DNA from: Nitratiruptor tergarcus DSM 16512
GTDB taxonomy: Bacteria > Campylobacterota > Campylobacteria > Campylobacterales > Nitratiruptoraceae
Direction: 5' to 3'
Assembly: GCF_027946175.1 (NCBI RefSeq)
Contig: NZ_AP026671.1
Location: forward strand, 620,001-684,000
Length of the DNA stretch: 64,000 bases
Numbering within the stretch: position 1 is the stretch's first letter; the number at the start of each line of letters is the position of its first letter. Positions 46,073 to 56,454 of the stretch are shown here, piece by piece. The notes below the pieces were generated by a model. That model made no database searches and had not been told where the DNA came from. It saw only the letters and a list, made by a program, of their open reading frames with translations. The position numbers and the translations under genes are program-made.

Positions 46073-46611
46073 AAAAAATATTGCTTCTCTTACCTTTCAT
46101 TCTTTTTTGTGGTGAAATCTCTGTGAAAAAACTTATTGACAACTATCAACGAGGGCATTACAAATATGTGTGTCTTGAAGGATATAAGAATTTTAGAATA
46201 TTGGAAAAGGATGAAGATCTTCTCTCTATGTATGCATTTTCCTGCCTACGAAGTGATTATATTGATCGACTTGCAGTTCCTATTTTAATACTTGGAAAAA
46301 CAAGAGAGTCACGTAAAAATAGAGCTTACTTCTCACTTATTTTAGCACAAAAAAATATACTCATTTCTGCATTGACAGATGGAGAAAAGTATACCAATTT
46401 GCATGTGCCAACAAGTGACCATATAATATCAAAAGTCTTCAATCTCTATTTTCAAAAAAAATATAAAAAGATCGATAATATCTATGAATTTTTTGATAAA
46501 AATAATAAAAACTGTATATACAGGGTTTATATACAGTATAAGAAATCTCGACCTTTTCTTGTTATTGAAGAGATTCAAAATAAAAGCAAAAAAATCCATA
46601 TATATAGGTGA
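46069..46611 (+). CDS. Exported hypothetical protein in pilus operon
   Basis: A 180-residue protein with an N-terminal signal peptide (MKKILLLLPFILFC), possibly a lipoprotein since Cys14 follows a hydrophobic run, although the lipobox is poor. The rest is helical and lysine-rich (LIDNYQRGHYKYVCLEGYKNF, YAFSCLRSDYIDR) and could be TPR-like. It has no counterpart that I know in the MSHA order. It sits between mshN-like and mshE-like genes and overlaps the former by 4 bp. Confidence 0.65.
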   Translation: MKKILLLLPFILFCGEISVKKLIDNYQRGHYKYVCLEGYKNFRILEKDEDLLSMYAFSCLRSDYIDRLAVPILILGKTRESRKNRAYFSLILAQKNILISALTDGEKYTNLHVPTSDHIISKVFNLYFQKKYKKIDNIYEFFDKNNKNCIYRVYIQYKKSRPFLVIEEIQNKSKKIHIYR

Positions 46612-46614
46612 ACT

Positions 46615-48357
46615 ATGAATGAAAGACTACTCAATATTATCCTTTCAAGTTTAACTCTTGATGAGCTTGATATAAAAAATATTAAAGAAAATCTTACAAA
46701 TATAAAAAATGTTATATATTTTCTTGTCAATCGTGAATTTGTTAAAGAAGAGGAACTTATAGAACTTTTAGCAAAGAGACTGCGGGAAGGAAAGCTTTCT
46801 ATAGATGATCTTGATGATTTGCCAATGGAACTAACCGAAAAAGTCCTCAAAAAATATGCAAAAATTCTCAATATTGAGTATGTGGATCTTGATACATTTG
46901 ATATAAATATGCGACTACTATCTCGTATTCCACTTAATCAACTAAAAAAATTCAAAGTTGTACCTTTAAAAGAGAGCGAAATAAATATCTTGGTAGCAAT
47001 AAGTGATCCAATAGATATTGCTGCGCAAGAAGCTGTACAAAGGATGTTTCCCAAAAAGCCTGTAAAATTTGTACTCGCTTCCAAAAAACAGATTGAAAAC
47101 TTTCTCTACAAAGTAGAGCTCAATGAAAATATTAAAGAGTATATTAATGAGATTCGTCAAGATTTGCTCACAGGTATAGAAAAAAAGGGAGGAATAGAAG
47201 AATCAAGCGCTGTTTTAAAACTTATTGAAGCCATCCTCAAAACTGCGATACTTTCGCGTGCAAGTGACATTCATATAGAGCCTACAGAAAATAGTTGTAT
47301 TGTACGCACGAGAGTCGATGGAATTTTGAATGAAAAATTTATATTTGATAGAGATATTTACCCTCCTCTCTCTTCTCGGCTTAAGCTCATGGCCAATCTT
47401 GATATAGCAGAAAAGAGAAAACCTCAAGATGGTCGTTTTTCTGAAACCATTATGAATAAAGAGTTCGATTTTAGGATATCTACTCTTCCAATTATCTCTG
47501 GAGAGTCAATAGTTATGAGGATTCTTGATAAATCAAAGGCTTTGATTCCTTTGGAAGAAGCTGGTATGAGTAATTATAACTTCACAGTTTTTACTAAAGC
47601 TCTCAAAGTTCCATATGGCATTATTCTTGTCACAGGTCCAACCGGAAGTGGTAAATCTACCACCCTCTATGGTGCGCTTAATATGTTAAGAAGTGTGGAG
47701 AAAAAGATAATAACTGTAGAAGATCCTGTCGAATATCAAATTAATCATGTACAACAATCACAAGTAAACCCAAAAATTGGTTTTACTTTTGCCTCTGCTT
47801 TGCGCTCTATTTTACGTCAAGATCCAGATATTATAATGATAGGTGAGATTCGTGATCAAGAAACTATGCGCATAGCTGTGCAAGCTGCCTTGACAGGTCA
47901 TCTCGTTCTTTCAACTCTACATACCAATGATGCAATCAGTGCAATTAACAGAATTATAGATATGGGTATAGAGCCCTATCTCGTTAGTGGAGCTCTTATC
48001 GCAATAGAAGCACAAAGGTTAGTAAGAAGAATATGCCCATATTGTAAAACTGAAATAGAACTAGAACCAACAGCGTATAATGACATCAAACCTTATTTAC
48101 CAGAAAACTATAGATTCTATAAAGGTAAAGGTTGTAGACATTGCGATTATACCGGCTATAGTGGAAGAGAAATGATAAGTGAAGTTTTGCGTGTTGATGA
48201 AGATATTGCAAGAATGATTGCAAAGGAAGAGAGTAAAGAAAAAATTACGCAGACAGCTTTAGAAAAAGGGTTTAAAACTATGCTAGAAGATGGCATAAAT
48301 AAAGCGATAGAGGGCTCTACTACTATAGATGAAGTTTTGAGAGTTACAAGGTTGTAG
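46615..48357 (+). CDS. mshE: MshE/GspE-type pilus assembly ATPase
   Basis: A 580-residue secretion ATPase. Residues about 60-170 are the T2SSE N-terminal domain. The ATPase core has Walker A TGPTGSGKSTTLYGALN, the Asp box VEDPVEYQI, Walker B PDIIMIGEIRDQETM and the His box LSTLHTNDA. A zinc-binding set CPYC and CRHC follows. It powers pilin extraction at the inner membrane. One base separates it from the mshG gene. Confidence 0.93.
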   Translation: MNERLLNIILSSLTLDELDIKNIKENLTNIKNVIYFLVNREFVKEEELIELLAKRLREGKLSIDDLDDLPMELTEKVLKKYAKILNIEYVDLDTFDINMRLLSRIPLNQLKKFKVVPLKESEINILVAISDPIDIAAQEAVQRMFPKKPVKFVLASKKQIENFLYKVELNENIKEYINEIRQDLLTGIEKKGGIEESSAVLKLIEAILKTAILSRASDIHIEPTENSCIVRTRVDGILNEKFIFDRDIYPPLSSRLKLMANLDIAEKRKPQDGRFSETIMNKEFDFRISTLPIISGESIVMRILDKSKALIPLEEAGMSNYNFTVFTKALKVPYGIILVTGPTGSGKSTTLYGALNMLRSVEKKIITVEDPVEYQINHVQQSQVNPKIGFTFASALRSILRQDPDIIMIGEIRDQETMRIAVQAALTGHLVLSTLHTNDAISAINRIIDMGIEPYLVSGALIAIEAQRLVRRICPYCKTEIELEPTAYNDIKPYLPENYRFYKGKGCRHCDYTGYSGREMISEVLRVDEDIARMIAKEESKEKITQTALEKGFKTMLEDGINKAIEGSTTIDEVLRVTRL

Positions 48358-48358
48358 G

Positions 48359-49603
48359 GTGAAATATTTTAATGTGTTAGTTTTGAGTAAGGGGAAGAAA
48401 AATAGCTTTCTCATTCGATCAGATTCAAAAAAAGAGGCAATTGAAAAAGCAAAACTCAAAACTAATGGAGTAGTTCTAAAAATAGAAGAGACATCTCAGC
48501 CATTAGAAGAAAAAGTTGAAGAGTTTAAAAACTATCTCCTTTCATTTAGAAAAATTAAAATTAAACGTGCCAATCTCATTGCTACTATGAGACAGTTAGC
48601 TGTTATGGCAAATGCTGGTATCCCTCTCCATGATGCTTTGAATGAAATAGCAAACTCCACAAATGACAAACAACTACAGATAATTTTGAAAGATATTGCA
48701 GAGAGTATAAATGCTGGTATAAGTCTCTCCCAGTCTATGGAAAAATATAAAGATGAACTAGGCAATCTTACAATAATGATGATTAAACTTGGAGAGCAAA
48801 CGGGCGATATGGCCTCAGCACTCTTTACTTTAACTAACATTTTGGAAAAAATTGATGAGAATGTACGCAAATTCAAAAAAGCGATTCGCTACCCTCTTAT
48901 AACTTTAGGGGCAATGGCTATCGCTTTTACTATTTTGATTGTTTATGTAGTTCCAAAATTCAAAGAGATCTTTGAAAGATTTCATGCCAAACTACCCCTT
49001 CCAACAAGAATTTTGCTTAATATCGAATATATTTTTACACATTATGGTCTTTATATTCTACTGTTTTTAATTGCATCTACTATTTTTGTGATATTTTTAT
49101 ATAGAACAAACCCCCAATTTAAAAAAAGTATTGATACTTTTCTTTTAAAGCTCTATCTGCTTAAAGATATTATCTATTATGCGCAGCTCAATCGTTTCAT
49201 GCTCGTCTTCTCTGAACTTGTGAAAGCTGGTATTCCTGTTATTGATGCATTGGAAAATTCGATAAGCCTGGTAGATAACAGTTACTTACAAGAGAAGCTA
49301 GAGATAGTAAAAACTATGGTTGAAAAAGGATCTTCTATTGAAGAGGCTTTTGCACAAACAGGACTTTTTGAAAATATGATTTTGCAAATGATTGCAGCGG
49401 GTGAAGCGAGTGGTCAATTGGATAATATGCTACAAAAAATTACAGAATATTATGGTATGAAATTTGATTACATCCTCGATAATCTTTCAAGTTATATTGA
49501 GCCTATTATGCTCGTTATAATTGCAGCTATGGTACTTCTTTTGGCTCTTGGAATTTTCTTGCCAATGTGGGATATGGCGCAAGTTATACAAGGGCGAGGC
49601 TAA
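48359..49603 (+). CDS. mshG: MshG/GspF/PilC-type inner-membrane platform protein
   Basis: A 414-residue polytopic protein starting at GTG 48359. It has two T2SSF repeats (LRQLAVMANAGIPLHDAL near residue 80 and LVFSELVKAGIPVIDAL near 280), each followed by membrane segments, and a last segment near the C-terminus (IMLVIIAAMVLLLALGIFLPMW). It anchors the ATPase. Last plus-strand gene of the operon; convergent uvrD-like overlaps it by 4 bp. Confidence 0.93.
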   Translation: MKYFNVLVLSKGKKNSFLIRSDSKKEAIEKAKLKTNGVVLKIEETSQPLEEKVEEFKNYLLSFRKIKIKRANLIATMRQLAVMANAGIPLHDALNEIANSTNDKQLQIILKDIAESINAGISLSQSMEKYKDELGNLTIMMIKLGEQTGDMASALFTLTNILEKIDENVRKFKKAIRYPLITLGAMAIAFTILIVYVVPKFKEIFERFHAKLPLPTRILLNIEYIFTHYGLYILLFLIASTIFVIFLYRTNPQFKKSIDTFLLKLYLLKDIIYYAQLNRFMLVFSELVKAGIPVIDALENSISLVDNSYLQEKLEIVKTMVEKGSSIEEAFAQTGLFENMILQMIAAGEASGQLDNMLQKITEYYGMKFDYILDNLSSYIEPIMLVIIAAMVLLLALGIFLPMWDMAQVIQGRG

Positions 49604-51588
49604 TCTACAAGCCCTGCTTCTTGCAAAAATCTTGAGGGTAAAAACTCTTGCTTTTTTACCCTGTCATATTTTGCATAACTCAAATAGAGCATCTCTTTTG
49701 CTCGTGTTACTGCTACATAAAAAAGTCTGCGCTCCTCTTCGATAGATCCGCCTTTGCTAACTAATTTGAGATTGGGAAATCGTCCTTCCATGAGATCGAG
49801 CACATACACCTCTTTAAATTCCAGCCCTTTACTTGCATGAATGGTCAAGAGATTGACCCCTTCTCCTTGTACCATTTCACTACTACCAAGAACCATTGCA
49901 TTATAAAATTTATATATATCGTTATGGTTTTTTGCGATATGTACAATTAATGCTGCACGCCTCTCTATTTTATGTATCGCTTCATTATACAAAGTAGGAT
50001 CGATACTCCCATCTTTTCTTTTTGCTCTTTGCTGTGCAAGTTGCTCTTTAATATTATTAAATATGAATGAGTCTACTATGTGTTCAATAAAACTTTGTGG
50101 TCTTTTGAGTCGTAGCCGCAAAAGTTTTGCAAGTTCATTGAGATACAACGCTCCATCTTGGGAGAGTTTTGGATGTTTGAGAACTGGATTATCTAAAATG
50201 CTTAACCCTTGAAATCTTGATTTACTTCCTAATTGTCCCAAATCATCAAAGAGGCCCAACTGATAATTTCTCGCTCTTTTTGTGAAGGGATCTTTTAGAT
50301 CTTTTGGATTGAGAAGGCCTTTTTTAAGATCTCCCTCTCCACATAGTACCAAGGCTTCATAGAGATCTTTAGCAATATTTGCTCCAATGCCTTTGGCGTA
50401 CTCTAATATATGAATAAAGGCTAACAGATCTTTTGGGTTGATAAGAATAGCTAAGAGATCGAAAATTGCTTTAACCTCTTTAAGATCAAAAAGATTGGTT
50501 CCTCCTTTTCTTTTACATCCTATTCCCTGCTCTCGTAATGCAGCTTCAATTCCATCCGCGCTTGCATTATTGCGATAAATAACAGCTATTTCATTGCGGG
50601 GAGTCAAAGAAGCTCGAATTCTCGCAGCTACACCTTCATATTGTGCATAGAGATCTTCAAATGCCAAAAGTTTCGGTAAGATAGCATTTTTTCTATTCAT
50701 TACTTCAAGATTTTTTGGATAAATACGCTCATTGTTTATTATTACTCGATTGGCAAGATCTAGAATATATTTGGTGGATCGATAGTTTTTGCTTAGATTA
50801 AATACATTTACTGGATGATAGCGATCTTTAAAAGTTGCTATGATATCTATATTGGCGCCATTAAAAGCATATATACTTTGATCATAGTCTCCTACACAAA
50901 AAAGCGAATCAAATTGAAGAGCATCAATGAATTTTCCTTGAAGATTGTTTGTGTCCTGATACTCATCAACAAGAACTTCCTTAAATTTTTTTATTGCATT
51001 TTTATTTTCTATTATCTTCAAAAGCAGATCATTGAAACTTAAAAACCCATATCTATTTTTAAGCTCTTCATACTCCAGGACAATATCTTCATATATTGGC
51101 GCAAGTTCTTTATGCTCCTGATTCTTTAGGGCTATCCATTCACCAAAGCTTTTTATAAATTCGCTATTTTGATACAAAGAGTAGTAATCATAAAGAGAAC
51201 TTGCTGCATATGGTTTGATCTCTGTAACTTGAGAAAAATCTCTGCGCTCATATATACTTTTAAAGAGTGTTTTAAGCTCTTTTGGTTGTTTGAGTACAAG
51301 ACGTGAATCTATATTTTTAAGCCAACGATAACTGACAGCATGAAAAGTTCCAGCTTCAATATCCTTAGCCTTTTTGCCAAACTTTTGCTCAAGCCGTTTT
51401 ATCATCTCTGCCGCAGCTTTATTTGTGAAGGTGAGCAGTAAAATATCTTGAGGCTCAACTCCCTCTTCAAGTAGTCTCGCAATGCGTGCTACTATAGTGG
51501 AGGTTTTTCCTGTTCCAGCACTTGCAATGACAAGATTGTACCCATAAGGGGCGTTAACGGCTGCAAGCTGTTCAGGATTTAACATCAT
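49600..51588 (-). CDS. UvrD/Rep-type superfamily I DNA helicase
   Basis: A 662-residue helicase. Motif I is ASAGTGKTSTIVARI, motif II VDEYQDTNNLQ, motif III DQSIYAFNGA, motif IV region FNLSKNYRST, motif V TIHASKGLEFKEVYVLDL and motif VI RRLFYVAVTRAKEMLYLSY. It unwinds DNA 3' to 5' in repair or replication restart. It is a single gene, divergent from valS across 62 bp. UvrD, Rep and PcrA cannot be separated here. Confidence 0.93.
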   Translation of the reverse strand: MMLNPEQLAAVNAPYGYNLVIASAGTGKTSTIVARIARLLEEGVEPQDILLLTFTNKAAAEMIKRLEQKFGKKAKDIEAGTFHAVSYRWLKNIDSRLVLKQPKELKTLFKSIYERRDFSQVTEIKPYAASSLYDYYSLYQNSEFIKSFGEWIALKNQEHKELAPIYEDIVLEYEELKNRYGFLSFNDLLLKIIENKNAIKKFKEVLVDEYQDTNNLQGKFIDALQFDSLFCVGDYDQSIYAFNGANIDIIATFKDRYHPVNVFNLSKNYRSTKYILDLANRVIINNERIYPKNLEVMNRKNAILPKLLAFEDLYAQYEGVAARIRASLTPRNEIAVIYRNNASADGIEAALREQGIGCKRKGGTNLFDLKEVKAIFDLLAILINPKDLLAFIHILEYAKGIGANIAKDLYEALVLCGEGDLKKGLLNPKDLKDPFTKRARNYQLGLFDDLGQLGSKSRFQGLSILDNPVLKHPKLSQDGALYLNELAKLLRLRLKRPQSFIEHIVDSFIFNNIKEQLAQQRAKRKDGSIDPTLYNEAIHKIERRAALIVHIAKNHNDIYKFYNAMVLGSSEMVQGEGVNLLTIHASKGLEFKEVYVLDLMEGRFPNLKLVSKGGSIEEERRLFYVAVTRAKEMLYLSYAKYDRVKKQEFLPSRFLQEAGLVD

Positions 51589-51650
51589 ATTCCTTAAAGT
51601 TAAATTTTGGTAAAATTGCCCTAAATTTTTATAGCTTAAAGGTCACTTAA

Positions 51651-54254
51651 ATGAGCAGATATAACCCTCAAGAAATAGAAAAGCAATTTTACCAAATATG
51701 GGAACAAAGAGGCTATTTTGAGATAGATGGAAATAAAAAGATCCAAAAAGGTAAAAACTTTTGCATCATGATGCCACCTCCCAATGTTACTGGGAGACTC
51801 CATATCGGTCATGCTCTCACATTCACGCTCCAAGATATTATGGTGCGCTATAAGCGGATGGATGGCTACAAAACTTTGTGGCAACCAGGGACTGACCATG
51901 CTGGAATTGCTACGCAAAATGTAGTTGAAAAGCAATTACTAGCTAAGGGAATAAAAAAAGAGGAAATAGGTAGAGAAAAGTTCTTAGAGTATGTGTGGAA
52001 ATGGAAAGAGGAGTCTGGTAATGCCATTGTAACGCAGTTAAGACTTCTTGGAGTGAGTCCAGCGTGGAGCAGAGAGCGCTTTACTATGGATGAAGGGCTC
52101 AAAAATGCTGTACGAGAAGCTTTTGTGAGACTATACAACGAAGGGCTTATTGTCAAAGGCAACTATCTTGTCAACTGGTGTACACACGATGGGGCTTTAA
52201 GTGATATTGAAGTGGAGTATGAGGAGAAAGAGGGAGCACTCTATCATATTCGCTACCCACTTGTTGAAGAGGATGGGTATGTGGTCGTTGCTACCACAAG
52301 ACCTGAGACATTCTTCGGCGATACCGCAGTGATGGTCAATCCCAATGATGAGCGCTACAAGCACTTAATCGGAAAGCATGTGCGTTTGCCTCTAATCAAT
52401 CGAGAGATTCCTATCATTGCAGATGAGCATGTAGATATGGAGTTTGGAACAGGTGTTGTGAAAGTTACTCCAGCGCACGATCCAAACGACTATGAGGTAG
52501 GTAAACGCCACAATCTAGAATTCATCACCATCTTTGATGAAAAAGGTATTCTCAACGAGCATGCAGGAGAGTTTGCAGGGCTTGAGCGTCTAGAAGCAAG
52601 AGATAAGGTAGTACAAAAGCTTCAAGAAGAGGGATTTATAGAAAAGATTGAGCCACACCGCCACCAGGTAGGACACTGCTATCGCTGTGGAAATGTAGTT
52701 GAGCCTTACATCTCTCCACAGTGGTTTGTAAAAGCTGAAATTGCAAAAGATGCCGTACGTAAGGCAAATGAAGGTGAGACAAAGTTCTATCCGCCACAAT
52801 GGCTCAATAACTTCAATGCTTGGATGCGAGAGCTTAGAGACTGGTGTATAAGCCGCCAACTATGGTGGGGGCATAGGATCCCAGTTTGGTATTGCAAAGA
52901 TTGTGGCAATGAGTGGGCAAGCAAAAAAGAGCATGAAGAAAAATGTCCAAAATGTGGATCGACTAATATCTATCAAGATCCAGATGTGCTCGACACCTGG
53001 TTTAGCTCTGCTCTTTGGCCATTCTCTACACTTGGATGGGGAAATGGTGATTGGGGAAAAGGCATAAAGTGGAATGAGACAGATCTTAAGGAGTTTTATC
53101 CAAATGATCTTCTCATTACTGGATTTGATATCCTCTTTTTCTGGGTTGCTCGTATGATGATGATGGGAGAGCACTTCTTGCATAAACTCCCTTTCAAAGA
53201 TGTCTATCTCCATGCACTTGTACGCGATGAGCATGGCCAGAAGATGAGTAAATCAAAAGGAAATGTAATCGATCCAATCGATACAATCAATGAATATAGC
53301 GCCGATGCAATGCGCTTTACTCTCGCAATCCTTGCAGTGCAAGGGCGCGATATACGTCTGAGCAAAGATCGCCTCGAGCTCTATCGCAACTTCACCAACA
53401 AACTCTACAATGCAGCAAGATTTTTGCAGATGAATCAAGAGAAGTTTGATGACTTGCAAAATACTCAGATCCAAACAGAACTAGGACGCTATATATTGAG
53501 TAGATTCAACAACACAGTCAAAGAGGTGCGCGAAAATCTTGATAGCTACCGCTTCAATGATGCAGCTACCACGCTCTATCGATTTTTGTGGGGTGAGTTT
53601 TGTGACTGGGGAATTGAGCTGAGCAAAGCTGATAAGAGTAGTATCCCTGAGCTTGGTGCAATTTTCAAAGAGTCTATGAAGCTTCTCCATCCATTTATGC
53701 CTTTTATTACTGAATATCTCTACCAGATGCTCAGTGGAACAGATCTTGAATCAAATGAATCGATTATGATTATGGAGTACCCTGTAGCTGGGGAGCGTGA
53801 TGAAACAATAGAAGCTGAGTTTGCAAAGATTATCGATGCGATTGTGACAATTCGCCGCGCAAAAGCGCTTATCGATATGGCAAACAAAACTATTCCAAAA
53901 GCCTATATCAAAGGCCAAATGAGCGATGAGGCCAAAAAATATATCCAAAAGCTTGCAAAAGTTGAAGAAGTTCTTTTCACACAAGAAGCAATAGCAAATG
54001 CAGTAGCAGATATTGGTGATGAGGTAGAAGTCTTTATTCCTCTTGAGGGAATTGATCTCTCACCTATTATTAATCGTCTGACAAAGCAGAAAGAGAAAGT
54101 GCAAAAAGAGATTGAAAAGCTCTCTAAAATGTTAAGCAATGAAAACTTTGTCAAAAATGCACCAGCTCAGGTAGTTGAGCAAAACCAAAAAGCGCTTCAA
54201 GAAGCCCAAGAAAAACTATCTAAAATCGAAGAGGAGTTAGGACGTCTCTCCTAA
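51651..54254 (+). CDS. valS: Valyl-tRNA synthetase
   Basis: An 867-residue class I synthetase. The HIGH motif is at 51-54 (LHIGHALTF), the connective editing domain carries TTRPETFFGDTAV and GTGVVKVTPAHDPNDYEVG, a zinc-type motif WYCKDCG...CPKCGS lies within, and KMSKSKGN is near residue 535. A coiled-coil tail (VQKEIEKLSKMLSN) ends the protein, as usual for ValS. It charges tRNA-Val. Confidence 0.97.
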   Translation: MSRYNPQEIEKQFYQIWEQRGYFEIDGNKKIQKGKNFCIMMPPPNVTGRLHIGHALTFTLQDIMVRYKRMDGYKTLWQPGTDHAGIATQNVVEKQLLAKGIKKEEIGREKFLEYVWKWKEESGNAIVTQLRLLGVSPAWSRERFTMDEGLKNAVREAFVRLYNEGLIVKGNYLVNWCTHDGALSDIEVEYEEKEGALYHIRYPLVEEDGYVVVATTRPETFFGDTAVMVNPNDERYKHLIGKHVRLPLINREIPIIADEHVDMEFGTGVVKVTPAHDPNDYEVGKRHNLEFITIFDEKGILNEHAGEFAGLERLEARDKVVQKLQEEGFIEKIEPHRHQVGHCYRCGNVVEPYISPQWFVKAEIAKDAVRKANEGETKFYPPQWLNNFNAWMRELRDWCISRQLWWGHRIPVWYCKDCGNEWASKKEHEEKCPKCGSTNIYQDPDVLDTWFSSALWPFSTLGWGNGDWGKGIKWNETDLKEFYPNDLLITGFDILFFWVARMMMMGEHFLHKLPFKDVYLHALVRDEHGQKMSKSKGNVIDPIDTINEYSADAMRFTLAILAVQGRDIRLSKDRLELYRNFTNKLYNAARFLQMNQEKFDDLQNTQIQTELGRYILSRFNNTVKEVRENLDSYRFNDAATTLYRFLWGEFCDWGIELSKADKSSIPELGAIFKESMKLLHPFMPFITEYLYQMLSGTDLESNESIMIMEYPVAGERDETIEAEFAKIIDAIVTIRRAKALIDMANKTIPKAYIKGQMSDEAKKYIQKLAKVEEVLFTQEAIANAVADIGDEVEVFIPLEGIDLSPIINRLTKQKEKVQKEIEKLSKMLSNENFVKNAPAQVVEQNQKALQEAQEKLSKIEEELGRLS

Positions 54255-54290
54255 CCTCTTTTGCTACATATCAATTCTAAAGGTTCATAT

Positions 54291-55769
54291 TTGTCTTTAC
54301 AAAAACGTTATAACTTCACAACAAATCCAAAAAATGACATATTAAGTGGGACTGTCGTAGCAGTCGCTCTCATACCTGAAGCAATCGCATTTGCACTTAT
54401 CGCAGGTTTGAGTCCGCAAATAGGTCTCTATACTGCATTTATTTTAGGACTTATTACTGCGCTTATTGGTGGAAAGCCTGGTATGATTAGTGGTGCTACG
54501 GGAGCTGTGGCAGTAGTCTTGGTAGATCTTGTTTTAAAACATGGCGTAGAGTATATGTTTTGGGCAGCAGTTCTTGCTGGAATCATACAGATCCTCATAG
54601 GCCTTTTTCGTCTTGGAAAATTTATACGTCTCGTTCCGCAGCCTGCAATTTATGGCTTTGTCAACGGTCTTGCTATTGTGATTGCTACAAGCCAAATCCC
54701 TCTCATTAAAGATAGTAACCTCATGACTATCTTTTTAGTGCTACTCACTATGGCAATTATCTACATTTTACCACGATTTACCAAAGCGATTCCTGCAAGT
54801 CTTGGAGCGCTCATTGCGATAACTGCTCTTGTACTTACATTTAATATTGATACAAAGCAGATTAAAGATCTTGCAGATATTAGCGGTTCATTTCCAACTT
54901 TTCATTTACCAGCTGCACCTCTTAATTTTGAAACACTCAAAATTATTCTCCCCTACTCCATCATAATTGCTTTGGTAGGTTTGATTGAGTCACTCTTAAC
55001 GCTTTCAGTGCTTGATGAGATGAGTGGTGAGCGAGGTAGTGGCAATCAGGAGTGTATAGCACAAGGCGTAGGAAATATGACTTGTGGTCTTTTTGGGGCA
55101 ATGCCAGGATGTGCGATGATTGGACAATCGATGATCAACTTCACCAGTGGCGGAAAAGGACGGCTATCAGCTCTGACTGCTGCTATTTTACTTATTCTCT
55201 TTGTTGTGGTACTGAGTAAATATATTGCTCTTATACCTCTTGCAGCACTTGTTGGTATTATGTTTGTTGTTGCCATTGCTACTTTTAGCTGGAGCAGTTT
55301 AGGACATTTCAAAAGAATGCCAAAAGAGGATCTGTTTGTGATGATTGCAGTAACAATTATTACTATTTTTGCAGATTTGGCAATTGCAGTTATTGCTGGA
55401 GTTATTATCTCTGCACTTGTCTTTGCCTGGAAGCATGCAAAGATCTATGCAAGGACTCACATGGAAGGTGAGCGTAAAATCTATGAGCTTGAAGGTCCCC
55501 TCTTCTTTGGCTCAGTCCACTCCTTTTTAGAAAAGTTCGATCCAAAAAATGATCCTTTTGAGGTAGTTATAGATTTTAAAAATGCTCGCGTGTTGGATCA
55601 AAGTGGTGTAGAAGCTATTGATAAAATTACAAAAAAGTATAAAGAGGCCGGTAAAAGTATTGTGCTACGTCATTTAAGTAATGAATGCAAGGAGCTTCTT
55701 ACTGAAGCTGGTCCATACTGTACATGGGAAGAGGACGATCCAAATTATCGGGTAGCAATAGATTATTAA
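54291..55769 (+). CDS. SulP family anion transporter with STAS domain
   Basis: About 492 residues from TTG 54291, preceded by AAAGG at good spacing; an in-frame TTG at 54261 has no ribosome site. The membrane part (about 10-385) begins NDILSGTVVAVALIPEAIAFALIAGLSPQIGLYTA in the form typical of SLC26/SulP proteins. A C-terminal STAS domain (about 400-490) has VVIDFKNARVLDQSGVEAIDKI. It may move sulfate, bicarbonate or another anion; the substrate is not determinable. Confidence 0.9.
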   Translation: MSLQKRYNFTTNPKNDILSGTVVAVALIPEAIAFALIAGLSPQIGLYTAFILGLITALIGGKPGMISGATGAVAVVLVDLVLKHGVEYMFWAAVLAGIIQILIGLFRLGKFIRLVPQPAIYGFVNGLAIVIATSQIPLIKDSNLMTIFLVLLTMAIIYILPRFTKAIPASLGALIAITALVLTFNIDTKQIKDLADISGSFPTFHLPAAPLNFETLKIILPYSIIIALVGLIESLLTLSVLDEMSGERGSGNQECIAQGVGNMTCGLFGAMPGCAMIGQSMINFTSGGKGRLSALTAAILLILFVVVLSKYIALIPLAALVGIMFVVAIATFSWSSLGHFKRMPKEDLFVMIAVTIITIFADLAIAVIAGVIISALVFAWKHAKIYARTHMEGERKIYELEGPLFFGSVHSFLEKFDPKNDPFEVVIDFKNARVLDQSGVEAIDKITKKYKEAGKSIVLRHLSNECKELLTEAGPYCTWEEDDPNYRVAIDY

Positions 55770-55778
55770 GGAGAAAAA

Positions 55779-56453
55779 ATGGAAAAAATTTATGAGATGT
55801 TACAGCTACAAAATGAGCTCAACAATGATACAAATGGCTTGCAGTGGCGGGAAGGTATGACAAAAAATGGAAAAGTAATTAACTGGAAGCGTTGTATCTA
55901 TATGGAGAGCGCCGAACTCATCGACTCATTCCCATGGAAGCACTGGAAAAGTATTGATGCACAACCAGATTTTGCAAATATCAAAATAGAGCTCGTTGAT
56001 ATCTGGCACTTTATTATGAGCTATCTCTTACAGTACAATGATTTAACGCAGGCTGCAAAGCTTATAAATAATTCTAAAGATAGTATGAGCGATATAAAGA
56101 TCAAAGTATGGGATAATGCAAAGGTTGATGAGTATCTTGATATTTTTGAAGAGCTCATGGCACTAGCTTTAGTGAAAAATGATAGTGAAGCACTGCAAGA
56201 GTCTCTTTTGGAAACCTTTTTTAAAGCGTGTGATAGTGTGAATCTCACATTTGCTGAACTTTATAGCCTCTATATTGGCAAAAATGCACTCAATCAGTTT
56301 CGCCAAGAGCATGGATACAAAGAGGGAACATACAAAAAAATTTGGAATGGAAAAGAGGATAATGTAGTTATGCAAGAAATTTTAGCTGCAAATCCTAATA
56401 TTACATATACAAAACTCAAAGAAGAACTTGCTACTATGTATGAGGATTTATAG
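55779..56453 (+). CDS. dut: Dimeric dUTPase (all-alpha NTP pyrophosphohydrolase)
   Basis: A 224-residue protein of the dimeric dUTPase type found in Campylobacter, unrelated to the trimeric form. MESAELIDSFPWKHWK and KIELVDIWHF supply the metal-binding E-x-x-E and E-x-x-D sites, and FRQEHGYKEGTYKKIWNGKEDN is the C-terminal signature. It removes dUTP and supplies dUMP. It ends 2 bp from the 3' end of the convergent rnpB RNA. Confidence 0.92.
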   Translation: MEKIYEMLQLQNELNNDTNGLQWREGMTKNGKVINWKRCIYMESAELIDSFPWKHWKSIDAQPDFANIKIELVDIWHFIMSYLLQYNDLTQAAKLINNSKDSMSDIKIKVWDNAKVDEYLDIFEELMALALVKNDSEALQESLLETFFKACDSVNLTFAELYSLYIGKNALNQFRQEHGYKEGTYKKIWNGKEDNVVMQEILAANPNITYTKLKEELATMYEDL

Positions 56454-56454
56454 A

